A program made the position numbers and the translations under genes. This document shows positions 24,367 to 35,849 of a stretch of 64,000 nucleotides of DNA, piece after piece. The notes under the pieces were generated by a model, which did not search any database, was not told where the DNA came from, and was given only the letters and a program-made list of their open reading frames with translations. The stretch is from Lactarius indigo (lineage: Eukaryota; Basidiomycota; Agaricomycetes; Russulales; Russulaceae). The stretch is from positions 372,001-436,000 of the forward strand of contig JAFKAC010000039.1 of assembly GCA_025766275.1 (NCBI GenBank). The letters are read 5' to 3'. Numbering within the stretch: position 1 is the stretch's first letter; every line of letters begins with the position of its first letter.

Positions 24367-27046
24367 TTACTTGCACTTGGCTCGGATAGGACCATTGTGC
24401 GCTCAATTCGCCATCCATGAGGCGATGATCATACCCAACTGTCATTTCTCGTGAATATATACCATTGCTTGTTTTCCATAAAAATACGTTTAAAGTATAC
24501 AGTACCCAACACGGACACGTTTGCGGACACTCTTCGTTCCAATGACAACTTTACTTAATGAAATCATTTCTCATTAACAACACAAGGTACCGTCTATGAG
24601 GTTTTACTTCACCTTGACCCGGGTCTGCAGGGCTGGCGGTTATGTCTAAGTCTGTTACACGTTTTCCAAAATCAACAAGTATCTCCGAGGCGGCGTGCCC
24701 CTGGGCGCATCCCGCAGACGTTTCATTTCTGGTCTCCCTGTCTCGGGGGTCTCTGCTAATCGTGGCGTCAACGTTGCAAATGCGGCTCTGTCTTTTTCCA
24801 TCTTTTTCGGAACCAGGACTGGGCCCAACATCAGAAACTAAATACGGGTACATAGTGAAAGGTGGTAGCAGATAGGATTTCTACCTGTCGACTTGTCTAT
24901 CAAGCAATTAGACTCGTAATCAGCCGGAGAATCTGGCCCAGTCGGAATCCTGGTGAAGAAAATGTACCGCAATGATGTTGCGAAATTCGGAAGGGTGCCT
25001 ATTGTTGGTTGCCAGGCGAGGGACTCAGGGGGAGGGCCATTCGCACTCTGTGCCGATGTCTTTATAACAGAAGAGGTCGCAACCTCACAAATGTATAGTA
25101 CGCTGCCAATACTATCCCATATGGTACAGATATTGTATTGTCTCGACAGCAATAAATAGTTATATTTTCTGCGGTGTGAACTCATCGTTGACAGCTAGTA
25201 ATGGTGGAGACGACGGGAAGCATAATGGAAAGCATAGTGGGAAGCATGCGTTTTACGAAGCGTGCAGGGAAAATGAAGTGAAAATGACCAACTAGGTGTC
25301 GACTTTGTCGACTGTAACCTTGCTCGTGCTTTGGCAGAAATCATGTAATGAGATATTGTCTTCCTTTACATACCACTCCCATCGGAACGGCCGGAGCTAA
25401 TGTCGCAGAGCTCTCTCATTTCATTTATGCAGCACAATTGTCAGCGATAACAGCGTCGGTGTTTGGCTATACAATTTAGTTCCCGCAAAATCCGTTGACA
25501 AATAATGTACTCACCGGGCCCTAGTAACTGTTCGAGAATGAACAATGGACTGGTCAGGTCGTCGGCCTCATGTCCGTCAAGCCTCATCGGTGTAAACACC
25601 AAAAAAGGAGTTTAGATATATTACGTAATATTGGATCGTTTGCAAGTGTGTGTGATTGCCAGAGAATTTCGACCTGCCATGAGACCTTGCCAAGCAAGGT
25701 GATTTTGAGGTCGGTCCAAAGCGGACCGGTCTGTGGGAACGATGCGAAAAGTGATGCGACCTGGCCTTGCCTTGCCACCTGCAATAACTTTTGCCTCCAT
25801 CTCTCTTCGAGTTTACCTATATCCTACCTGTTGCTGAGAGCTGCCATATCATTCTAGTATAATTTTCCCTTGGCCTAAACACACTCTATGCATACTTGCT
25901 GTCAACATTCCCCTCCCCTGATGCCGGTCATAAGTTCAGAGTGCTGTGGCGCCAAGATATGCGCTGTTACCCTGCCGTCGACAGTCGGAGAACCAAGCGA
26001 AGAATGATCAAGAATCAGAGGGATTTTTTCACACGTTAGTTGCCTCTTCTTCTAAAGTCACCCTTGGTTGTGTCAAATGCTCGCACTTGACGGAGCACAG
26101 ATCTCGTTGCACCCTCCCCGGCCAACTTCCGAGATGCCATTCAATTCCAACACTGGTTGGTGGGACCCGTGGGACCTGATACTGTATGACAAACAGTTGG
26201 GTTCTCGGATACTGTACACTGTGATGACTCTGTGCTGCTTACCCCTCGGTCGGCACTTGCACAATGTTACATCTAAAAATATTTACAGGCACTGTATTAC
26301 AGTGATCTGCCACACGAGCGATGAGCGTAATCTTCGGCTCTGTTACAGTATAGCACTTTTCGACCGCGTGGATCGACCCATTGCTGACTCATCAGATGGC
26401 TTGTGGCTTTGATATTCTCAGGCTCCGTATTCATCGCAAATGAGGCACTGTATTCAGTAGCGGTGCGCTAGGGTCCAGTGCGTTTTGATTACTCAGTCGT
26501 CTCTCACACTCGTCAAAATTTTACTACAAAAAAATCCGATCGCCGAATGCAGTGTATCTCGCGGCTACTGATCTGCGGAGAGGCATAACTTGAGCCTACA
26601 GATGGCCTCCTCCTTGGCCTCTTCGTCAAACATAGTTCTCGACTCATGGTGACCGTCCTTCAACTTCAACGCAAAACCGTGCGACATGCGGTGTAGTAAC
26701 CCCTCCTGCGTAAGTGTGCCTCCTGGCGCTCACCCCTTACCAGTGATCAGTTTTATGAACGCCGGCGGGCGTAGCGCTGATGAGATCACGCTCTCCGAGA
26801 CATTCGCTTATCATTTCCAGTGCAAACAGTTCCTATTCAGTTCATGGTATCACGCGGGTCGATGGCTCGACGAACCGGCCACCGCATCACGAGTGACTCC
26901 TGTATTGGACGATTTCCCCCGGTTCAAACGCGCGCCAGATATGTGGATCTGTTCCGATCCAGCCGAGTGAATGCGGTGTGCTTGTCGTCTCCTGATGCGT
27001 GAGGTCAAACGGGTAACTATCTCCTCAATGCCGCCCAACTTGGCTG
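24367..27046. other. Intergenic between laccases 2 and 3
   Basis: The first ~700 bases are the laccase 2 downstream flank and align with the laccase 3 flank (for example gacccgggtctgcag at about 24617 and gaccccggtctgcaag at about 30098). The part from ~25800 aligns with the laccase 2 upstream region. No supported gene; short open frames have no recognisable domain. Confidence 0.55.
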
Positions 27047-27053
27047 TATAAAA
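27047..27053 (+). promoter_or_regulatory. TATA box of laccase 3
   Basis: TATAAAA, 77 bases before the start codon, followed by tccctcaccctggg, in the same context as the other laccase promoters. Confidence 0.75.
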
Positions 27054-27123
27054 TCCCTCACCCTGGGTTAGTCTTTGCTGCACTATCGCATCGCTTTCGT
27101 CGCTCCTTTCGTTTCTATTCGCG

Positions 27124-29560
27124 ATGTCGCAAATTCGCTCACTGCTTTTACTTCTCGCCGCCGTCTCTGGAAGTGTCTCTGCTTCCATCGGCCCGGGTGC
27201 TACCCTTCCGATTGTCAACAAGAACATATCCCCTGATGGTTTCTCTCGCGCGTGGGTTTCTCCTGTTAAGGGGTTGTCTAGAATCATATCCGACTCAATG
27301 TCATAACTGCAGTGCAACGCTCGCAGGGGGTACCTTTCCTGGCCCATTAATTGTAGGGAAGAAGGTAAGGTTCCTTAGAAGGTTTCCAGTCACCTAGTCC
27401 TGACACCGTGCTGGTCAGGACGCTGAATTCTCGATTAACGTTGCGGATAAACTGACCGACAAGACCATGAACTTGGCGACATCCATCGTGGGTCCCTTTA
27501 AGGGGACGCGCTGAACGAGCTAACCGATCCTTCTACAGCATTGGCACGGCCTATTCCAAAAGCACACCAATTACGTGGATGGCCCTTCTTTCGTTACACA
27601 ATGCCCCATTGTCCCGAATGAGAGCTTCCTCTATGATTTCAAGGCTTTGGATCAGGCTGTATGCGCTATATCTTGTTTGCGCTGCGCGGCTCTGAATGAC
27701 TAACCACGATGTCATCTCAGGGAACGTACTGGTACCACAGTCATTTCAAGGCCCAGTACTGTGATGGTCTGCGTGGTCCTTTGGTTGTTTATGATCCAAA
27801 TGACCCTCATCGCGCTTTGTATGACATCGACGATGGTAAGATAGACGACGGGAAATATTTGTTCGCTCAGCTAAGGTTATCTCGCAGAGAGCACGGTTAT
27901 CACCCTTGCGGATTGGTACCACTACCTTTCAACGGCAGCTCCAGCTATCCCGTGAGTTAGAACCAGTTGTTCAACTAGTTGATATTAATATGTGCTTGAG
28001 AGCATTCAATTCCACCCTGATTAACGGCAAAGGCCGCTATCCTGGTGGTCCTTCGACTCCTCTTGCTGTCGTAAATGTGACACAGGGAAAACGGTCCGTG
28101 TTCCGTTAGTTATCGGATATTGCGATTTGACGTGTTGCGACATCAGTTACCGGTTCCGGGTGGTATCCATCTCCTGCGACCCCAACTTCGTGTTCTCCAT
28201 TGACGGCCACCAACTGACCGTGATCGAGGCAGATGGTATCGAAACCAAGCCTCTGATCGTTGACTCTCTCCAGATTTTCGCGGGTACGTGATGTCAACAA
28301 TCTCCAGATTGTGGGTGCACTAATGAACGTACGACCAGGTCAACGCTACTCGGTCATTGTAAGGCGATTTCCTACACCGTAGCAGGAATGCGCTCCTCAC
28401 CTGTTTACAGCTTAACGCCAACCAGCCGGTCGCGAATTACTGTGAACAATTTTCTCTCTACATGTATGAATTCGAGACTCATTGTCAATAGGGATTCGTT
28501 CTCTGCCCCCGGGCTTGGACTTCAGCAATCTCAACAATCTGGCCATTCTTAGTTATGCCGGGGCTCCTGCGAATCAGACGGTGGATCCTACAGTGAACAT
28601 CCCCGTGAGCAAGCTCCCTCTTGTAGAGACTAATCTCCACGTAAGTTACTTTTATCCCTTGCGCATCTATAATGACGCTGATTTGTCATGCGTAGCCACT
28701 TGTCCCTACTCCTGTGGTAAGATTTTCTACAAACTATATGTTCTCCGCCTCTCAGGACGTGACCAATTTAGCCTGGAAACGCAGTCCCTGGAGGCGCAGA
28801 CATCAATATCAACTTGGATGTCGTTCTTGTGAGCTTCGCCCACTGCTTCTGACACGCAGGGTCTTACATAAACACCCAGAACACTTCTCTCTTCGAGTTC
28901 ACTGTCAATGGCGTTCCCTTCCAGGCTCCTACTGTTCCTGTGTTGCTCCAGATTCTGAGTGGCGCGCAAAACGCCTCGCAACTTCTTCCTGCGGGTAGCA
29001 TCTACAGCCTTGCGCCGAACAAGAGCGTCGAGCTCACTATCCCTGGTGGTGCCGTTGGTGGACCTGTGAGTATTTCGTAGGCAGTTTCCGATGGAGCCCC
29101 CTGATGGGTCGCCTTACTTGTGCAGCATCCCGTTCACTTGCACGGACATGCCTTCTCCGTGGTCCGTAGCGCTGGAAACTCATCCTACAATTTCGTCGAT
29201 CCTGTAGTCCGCGATGTCGTGAGCATCGGTACTACCAGTGACAATGTCACGATCCGGTTCTTCACGGACAATCCCGGCCCATGGTTCTTCCACTGTCACA
29301 TTGACTGGCACTTGGATGCGTTCGTCGTCCTACTGTGTTTTCCCACACTCTTTGTACTGATGTAGACGATCACAGTGGCTTCGCCGTCGTATTTGCTGAG
29401 GATGTTCCTGACGTGCCGACCCAGGACATCACAACTTGTAAGTTATAGTTATTTCCCTTTGTTTCCGTGGGGGTGGCTGAGGAATTTGGCTTCTGCAGCT
29501 GCTTGGGGTAAACTCTGCCCAGCCTACAATACGTTCGTCAATAGCACAGGGCATACTTAA
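27124..29560 (+). CDS. Laccase 3 (secreted multicopper oxidase)
   Basis: Predicted 519 aa from 17 exons: 27124-27251, 27313-27364, 27419-27487, 27539-27658, 27721-27835, 27888-27951, 28001-28093, 28147-28283, 28339-28358, 28411-28441, 28492-28640, 28696-28716, 28772-28828, 28880-29065, 29126-29319, 29376-29437, 29499-29560. A signal peptide precedes [12 protein letters not shown]. All copper motifs are intact ([25 protein letters not shown], axial-position Phe). The acceptor at 28879 (ACACCCAG) is chosen because the earlier CAG leaves the frame wrong; the same choice works in laccase 2. It is third in a head-to-tail array, and a MITE lies 200 bases downstream. Confidence 0.93.
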
Positions 29561-30492
29561 TTTCTCTTTCTTGGCCCGGATAGGACAATTATGCGATGGA
29601 TATTTGCTATGCTAGGCTCCGGTCTCCCTTTCTGTCATTTCTCGTTAATATATACATAATTTGTGTTACCTTAACTTTTTCCCGTAGTACAATAGTCTTA
29701 AACAACACGATATCAAACACTGACACTCTTCTGCGTCGTCATCATCGCGACTACTTACAGCAAAATCCAAAATGGGGGGCCCCTTGCGACCACATTAGGC
29801 ATACAGGCTGAGCCTGAAAGGGTGTTCTGTTAAGTGGGATAACCTTAACTTTGCCGACCCTTTGCTGAAATAACTATTTTATACCCTCGATAACTATTTT
29901 ATAACTATATATTCGTGAGATACCAAATTTCCCAAGAATTTTAGACTACACTTAATTATGAACCCCGCACGTCGAATTTGGAGGTCAGCTGTTGTCCATT
30001 TTTACTCAAGGGGCCCCCCATTTTGGATTTTGCTGTAATAAATGCGTTATGTTTCCAACAGAAGTTATACTCGGAGAATTAAGCTCCGCATTGCATTGAC
30101 CCCGGTCTGCAAGATTGGCGGGTACGTCCGACTTGGCTTCTATTTTTGTGAATTTAACAAGACTTCGTGGTAGGGCATCCGTAATCTTGCTTCACTTCAA
30201 ATGAAGCATGGCTTCCTGATCTCAGTATAAGACTCTAAGTTACTAGTGGCCCGGGGAAAAAAAAACACCTGAAGTGGTGCATCAATCGACGTGTTTCCTT
30301 GTGAGGTGAATCACTACTTCCCGATTGACCAGGACCCTCAATCGAAAAATGGGCACGATGGCGGAAACTCAGAAAGGGCGGTTCCAGACGTACGTCAAGA
30401 GAGAAGCACATGAATAAAGAGATGTACGGTAATCCTTACAGCCGACCCATTCTACATTACGAAGTGTTCCCGATTTGAGAGGAATTTTCAGG
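29561..30492. other. Intergenic downstream of laccase 3
   Basis: Apart from the MITE at 29758-30035, it is the laccase 3 downstream flank that parallels 24367-25000. No coding sequence is supported. Confidence 0.55.
29758..30035. mobile_element. MITE with perfect TIRs and TA target duplication (278 bp)
   Basis: Terminal inverted repeats of 29 bp start CAGCAAAATCC; the inner part contains ATGGGGGGCCCC. Both ends abut TA (29756-29757 and 30036-30037), extended to TTA and TAA. There is no coding capacity; an aactattttata motif is repeated in the interior. The homologous flank of laccase 2 (about 24550) has an uninterrupted TTA at the equivalent point, so the insertion came after the duplication. 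The TA duplication suggests a Tc1/mariner-type source. Confidence 0.85.
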
Positions 30493-31832
30493 CTACGACA
30501 CGGGAAGCACAAGGGACATTTGCGCCTGGTCTTCCTTCATGTCGATCTCAATTAGCTCGGCGTCAAAAGCCACATATCTTCTTTCCTCAGCCTCTGCGCG
30601 CTTGACCGAAGCCGTAGAATACGACGGCTGCTTCTTCCCAGCCCTCAGCGCTGTCCCTTCGTTCGCCTCGACGGCCGCCACCGCGTCGCGCTGCGCTTTC
30701 GCCGCCGCCATGCGCGCCGCGCGCCAGCGTTTCAGCGCCGCGACGATGGACGTTGCAGCCGCACCGGCAATGTTGACGATCACCTTGACCTGTTCGATAT
30801 CCCGGGGTATGTCAGAGTCTGGCCAGCGGCGGGACGCCTCGAGTTGCGCCGCGCTGAGGAGGATCGGCAACAGGAAGTTCCCGCCGGACGCAAGGAGCAG
30901 CGGGACGAGCTCCTGTCGTGTCATCGTCATCGTCGTCATTGTCGTCGTCGTCGTCGTCGTCGTCGCTGCTGTGAAATGAGGAGGTTCAGCATGCTGCGAC
31001 AAAATGGTCACGCGGATGGAGGACGTACATTGGGCGAGACCTTGGAGCGCCTGGCCCCGTTGCTCGAATGCGTTGAGATAGTAGAGGGCGAGTTGGTACC
31101 TACGGATGCGGATCGTTGTCAGATCACTGGAGGAACTCGGAAATAAGATCGACGGACGAATTGTCGATCATCTGCAGGGTGCAGGCGATCTGCATGCTCC
31201 GGGCCTGTGCAGCATTCAAGATGTCCATGTCCGGAACTCCGTCTCCGGACGTGACGGAGCTTAGCACGAACTCAGCACAGGCGGCAATGTAGATCGCGGC
31301 ATTGCCCAGTCGCCCAAACTTGAGAAAGACCGGTGCGGCCATTGTCATTGCAAAGCGCCAAAGCGACTTTGACTGCTCGATTCTTTCAAGGGCTATGTGC
31401 ATGAGCAGGATAGAATCCGTCAGAATGGGCATAACGCCGTTCAGGATTCCCATGATGACGATGGTAAGAGGCTCGAGAGTGGTCGATGGAGAGAGCTTGG
31501 AGCATAGCTTTGCGGATTCATGTTGTGAGTATTTGCGCGCTATTCAGCTGAATGGCGAAGCGACGTACTAGCGCATAAACATTGACGAGCGATATCTCCA
31601 GGCCAAACAAGAAGAAGAGGACGCTTAGTGAAACAGCGGCCGTCTGTCTGATTGAAGGGTTTGCATTGACTAACAGAACAATTGTGAAGATGAGAGACAA
31701 GTCCAGCAAGGAAAGATTGATCGCGAAGGAGAGGAGGCCCTTGACGGTGCCGAGAAAGATCGTTTCTGGCACAGGGCTCATTTCAATAGCCGGAAGCGAC
31801 GGAAGCTCAAAAGGGAGCTTTGGGAACCACAT
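30493..31832 (-). CDS. Multi-pass membrane protein of unknown family, paralogue 1
   Basis: I do not recognise the family. Exon 1 is 31832-31569 (264 nt), exon 2 starts at 31507, and later exons lead to a stop at 30493; the boundaries near 31160, 31088 and 30915 are uncertain. Predicted helices lie in LSLIFTIVLLVNA, VSLSVLFFLFGLEISLVNV, MGILNGVMPILTDSILLMHI and FLLPILLSAAQL. A hallmark is MAAPVFLKFGRLGNAA, matched by MGTPVFLKFARLVSAV in the neighbour. The C-terminal tail is Ala/Arg-rich and probably cytosolic. The (CGT)n run at about 30930-30966 lies at or beside the last acceptor, so the splice site there may be variable. It forms a tandem pair with the gene at 32938-34201. Confidence 0.65.
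30922..30970. repeat. (CGT)n trinucleotide microsatellite
   Basis: An imperfect CGT/CAT repeat next to the last exon of membrane paralogue 1. If read through it would encode a run of Thr; more likely it is intron sequence close to an acceptor. Confidence 0.85.
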
Positions 31833-32937
31833 ATCTGAAGACGCTAGGGGGAGAGAGAGAAGGTATCCGCTGGTGATTACTAGTCGCGGCGGGTTGTCAA
31901 GACCCCAGCACCAGAGGGAGAGCGGGGAGCGGAAGCATTCCGCTCTGTCACGATCCCATAAATTTTCGAGTGATACTGCCCAATCCTTGGGGAGCGAGTA
32001 CTTAGGTAAGATTCTTCAGAGCGCGATGCTGTTCGGGACCATCGGAACTGGCGGCGACCATGTATCTGTCAAAAGATGGCGCACTTGCAACGGCCCGTCT
32101 GTAAATAGAGATCCGCAAGTGGAGGGATCACGGTAGTTTATACTTAATGGGTGTGCGCCACCTTACGGTCGCTTTTGCAGCCGCTGGTCTAGGCAAGAGG
32201 AATTCACGTCTGGAATAATTGTTTGAGTGAGACGATCGTGAGACTATACATATAAAAGAAGTGGTAATATCAACACCAGCGCGGGCCATCGGACATCAGT
32301 GGTGGCGTGCCAGTGGAAGGACAGACACGTAGCCTGCCAGTACTCGAGCCTCGAGGGGCGCATCGAACGCGGCGCGTCACCTTGATGGTGGTACATACAG
32401 TACAGTATGCTCAGGCCCGATGCACCCGTCATAATATTGCGATGCGCGGCCGCCGGCCCGACGAGGCACCAGCGAAGCGCTGGAGTTTTATCACGAGCCG
32501 CTAGTGGACGACAGCAGAAATGATGTTTCCCGGGGTAACCTTCTCATTTTTGGTCTCGAACATCTATCTTGGACCGACCATTCGTCTCTACGACGACAGG
32601 GGCTTGTTAGTTCGCGCCAAGGACCGTTTGTACTGGAGTGCCTAAGCTAGCACTTTCCGGTTATGTGATCTTCATGAACCGGACGGATGCAACCACACGG
32701 TGTTCTCGGATACCAAATAGTGCTGAAACACTAGACTAGCCTACAGTAATCACCGCCGAACAATGGTCGCATAAATATGCACAGTATGACTAATATGAAA
32801 TTGGAAAAAAAAACGGAAAGCTCGGAGGGTCCACCATCAAACCTACAGTACAGCACCTAGTACAGGGGAAGCGTATTATCCTCTACTGTCCATCGGACCG
32901 GAATCAAAGGCGAGAGGAAGTGCCAGTGAGGGTCCAA
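31833..32937. other. Intergenic between the two membrane-protein paralogues
   Basis: No supported coding sequence, RNA gene or repeat. An open frame at 31582-32136 on the plus strand begins antisense to exon 1 of paralogue 1 and has no recognisable domain. Confidence 0.5.
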
Positions 32938-34201
32938 CTATGCCTCGGGTTCGTTCGTCTCGCTGTCCGTCACGTCTGCGGTCTCCTCCGAGACCGGGTT
33001 CCAAACGGGCGTGGCTACTTTGTCCACGTCCAGCACGGCCGGTGGTGCCGGCGGGACCGGGACTTCTGCTGCGACACGTGACAGGTCCTCATTCTTCTCT
33101 GGCGGCGTGTTGGCCACCAAGACAGGGATTTGCTTGCGCAGGGCTGCCACGCTGGCGCCCACGATGTTGAGGACTACTTTTCCCGAGTCAATGAGCGTTG
33201 CAGCGTTACTGGAAGGCATGAGGAATGCCACGGTGAGCTGCGCCCCGTTGAGGATGATTGGGAGGATATAATGTGAGCCGAAAGTCCAGACAAGGTTGGA
33301 CAGGCTCTTCGGGGACCGTGACAGCGAGGCTGGTGAGAAGCCACTAGCGTATGAGCATGACCATAACAGCGGAGAACGAGGAAACGTGAACGGACATGTA
33401 CTAGCACTAGCACTGAGGTCCCGTAATTTGTTGATATACGTCCAATACACGCCGAGAGAAAACCTGCCAGTGCATGTAATGACGTCAACGATGTTGCGCA
33501 ACATGCGGCAGCCAAAAAAACTAACACGTTGTCAAAGAGTTGGAAACCAGACGACATGTAGACGCCCCGCGTCCGCGCAGCTTCGACTGCGGCAAAGTCT
33601 GGGGTAATACCGAGCTTCGTGGTAGAAAGTGAGTCGTATATGAAGTCGGCGCTCGCCCGTATGAACAACACCGCGCTGACGAGGCGCGCAAATTTGAGAA
33701 AGACCGGTGTGCCCATCGTGCGGATGAGTTCAATCCGCGAGTTCGACTGGGACGCCTTTTCCTTCACGAGGTGAAAGAGGATGACCGAGTCTGTGAAAAC
33801 GGGAATGATGCTGTTCAGGAGGTTCAAGGTGACAACCGTCAAAGGTTGCAGCGTCGTTGATGGAGAAATCCATGAGCAAAGCTTTGTGAGAGAATTAGCT
33901 GAGCACAGAAGGAGTTGCTATGGTGTGGGGTACTCACTAAAACGTAGGAATTAATAAAGGCAATCTCCAAGCCGATGATTAAAGATATATAGCCGTAGAG
34001 CTGCACCGTAGCTTTGCGCAGTGTGGGTGAGAAATTCGTTAGAAGAATGAGCGCGCCGACGGCGCCCCATTGGGAGGGGGAGAGTTCCATCGCAGGCACA
34101 AGCAGCACCTTAATTGTGGAAAGGAAAATGTGCTCAGGCAAGGGGTTAATCTTGATTTCCGGAAGAAATCTAGGGAGGTATTGGAGAACTGATGCGGCCA
34201 T
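32938..34201 (-). CDS. Multi-pass membrane protein of unknown family, paralogue 2
   Basis: Same architecture as paralogue 1: exon 1 is 34201-33938 (264 nt, identical length), intron 33882-33937, exon 2 from 33881, then smaller exons to a stop at 32938. Hydrophobic helices occur in WGAVGALILLTNF, YGYISLIIGLEIAFINSYVLV and LLNSIIPVFTDSVILFHLV. The shared hallmark is MGTPVFLKFARLVSAVLF. The C-terminus (after LNIVGASVAALRKQ) is acidic and Pro/Val-rich and does not resemble that of paralogue 1. The exon boundary near 33516 is unresolved, because the conserved RFSLGVYW frame needs a donor phase that I could not fix. No function is inferred. Confidence 0.65.
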
Positions 34202-35022
34202 GGATCACAGAGGACTCAGAAATCAGGGTATGGAAAAACAAAGACAAGGGAAACGTTTCATATGGGTCGTTCGCTTGCTGTTATTTAACGACCCATGAGG
34301 CGTGATTGCGCAGGCGAATAATAGCGTGTTTCGCGCAACACAAGAATGTTGCTAGCGGGCACATACATTTCTTCAGCTGACAGATGATATTCATGGGGAT
34401 CGACGGTCCTCCTTGTCAATAAGCAAAACTCATGCAAACTTGAATATGCTGTGGAAAACCAGGTAAGCCAAAGCCAACAATTTGGAGACTACTGATGCCG
34501 GGTCTCATGGGGTCAAGCATGGGGTTGTGACCGTCGTCCAGGAATGGTTTCGCACAGTACCACGAGTGTGACCTAAGGCGAGGAAACACTGGCATGTGAT
34601 AGGCATAGAACTCTTGGACGTTCCAAGAAACGATATCGTTGCCCGTAGCTCCGGTAATAGGGCGTATCACATTATCTAGAATCTTATTGGTGATCGCAAG
34701 ATTAACTTTGACATAAAAAGCATGATCTTCTCACGATTACGAGAGTGCGGAAAAAGAACGCTTTAAGTCGTATCGGACGAAACGTTAACCGATAGATATT
34801 CGTAGGTCTGTCTTATAACATTTATAGCAAACAGGTGGTACAACTCTTTTTAGCCCGCGCATTCTCGGAACCTCGGGAAACCATGAGAGACATTAGGTTA
34901 ACGTTTTTAACTCTGTAATAAATTAGTGGCGGATTTCCTAACTAGCGGAATGCATCGTAAACGACTCGCGCAAAATAAGAAGCGGACGAAGCTGCTGTAC
35001 CGTGGGATGGGATGGCTCCCGA
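34202..35022. other. Intergenic
   Basis: No gene, repeat or RNA seen. Short open frames have no recognisable domain. Confidence 0.45.
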
Positions 35023-35849
35023 TTAAGCCGTGCGGCCAGATGCGTGTGGAGTGGGAAAGGTGCGAAGGTGCGACCGGGCAGCATGAGACACTTTGGCTGC
35101 CGCAACTGTAAAAAAGTCTATGACACCCTCTCCGAAGGATGTGGGAGAGGTCGACGCTTCGTGGTGCCGGCGGACCGAATCTAGTAGGGCCGTGAACGGG
35201 ACGGGCGATGGGCGATTGGGTAAAGCCTCGATAAATGGAATTGCATGCGCATCGGCAAAGCTGCGGCCGTCTGAATTGAGAGAGAAAGTCAGAATCCGGG
35301 TCATTTATAGATGAATTCGGGCGAATCACTGCATCCGTGGACCTGCTTGACTCCACGCCTCGGGGGGATGTTCGCGAAGAGCACCACAGGCAGAGATCTC
35401 CATTTGGATCTGATCATTTGTTCGTGGAACCGGACAACATACTGAAAGGAGGCCGCAGAGGTTGGAGTATAGACGAGAAGTACACCGTGGCACCGCACCA
35501 AGTCCCTGAATATGGTTCCATTTAGCCACAAAAGACCCCGTCGAAGGCAACGTTCTCACCCACAACACTCTCGAAATATATCACCTGGCCTCTCGATAAT
35601 ATCTAAGACGATAAGACAGTTGTTCGCCAGCCTGACGGGTTTCTGATTGGAACCTGGCCGCATTCGTGAGATGGCTGCGCCAAGTATTATGCGAGTTCTA
35701 CAGACGTAGGAATGACGGGGGTAATCTAGCAGTTGTGGGCTCTTCCAAGTATGTGGTAACCATGTCATGCACTCCGGCATCTGAAAGAAGGGGGTTATGA
35801 GGGATTCACCTGTTGATGCGGAAAGGTAGTCTACCCGTGGCCCCAACAA
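35023..35849 (-). CDS. Ras-like small GTPase, divergent or decayed
   Basis: Four exons join in frame: (35849)-35702, 35653-35560, 35505-35330, 35270-35023, total 666 nt. The spliced product contains LIVLDI, then GVLLVYTPTSAASFQ, LPVVLFAN and SFADAHAIPFIEA. These match the order of Ras landmarks (LLDVLDTAGQ, GFLLVYSITSRSSF, VPVVLVGNK, PFIETSAK). Every nucleotide-binding motif is damaged: no GKS P-loop is evident, DTAGQ reads DIIERPG and NKxD reads NIPP. The C-terminus has no CAAX box. Either it is a pseudo-GTPase or a relic whose introns still splice. The 5' end is uncertain; an upstream LLVVGATG segment at about 35870 may be the original first exon. Confidence 0.45.

Noticed and set aside
28829..28861. 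31-nt intron in laccase 3 ending at the first CAG
   Set aside because: The downstream frame would be wrong; using ACACCCAG keeps the frame in laccases 2 and 3.
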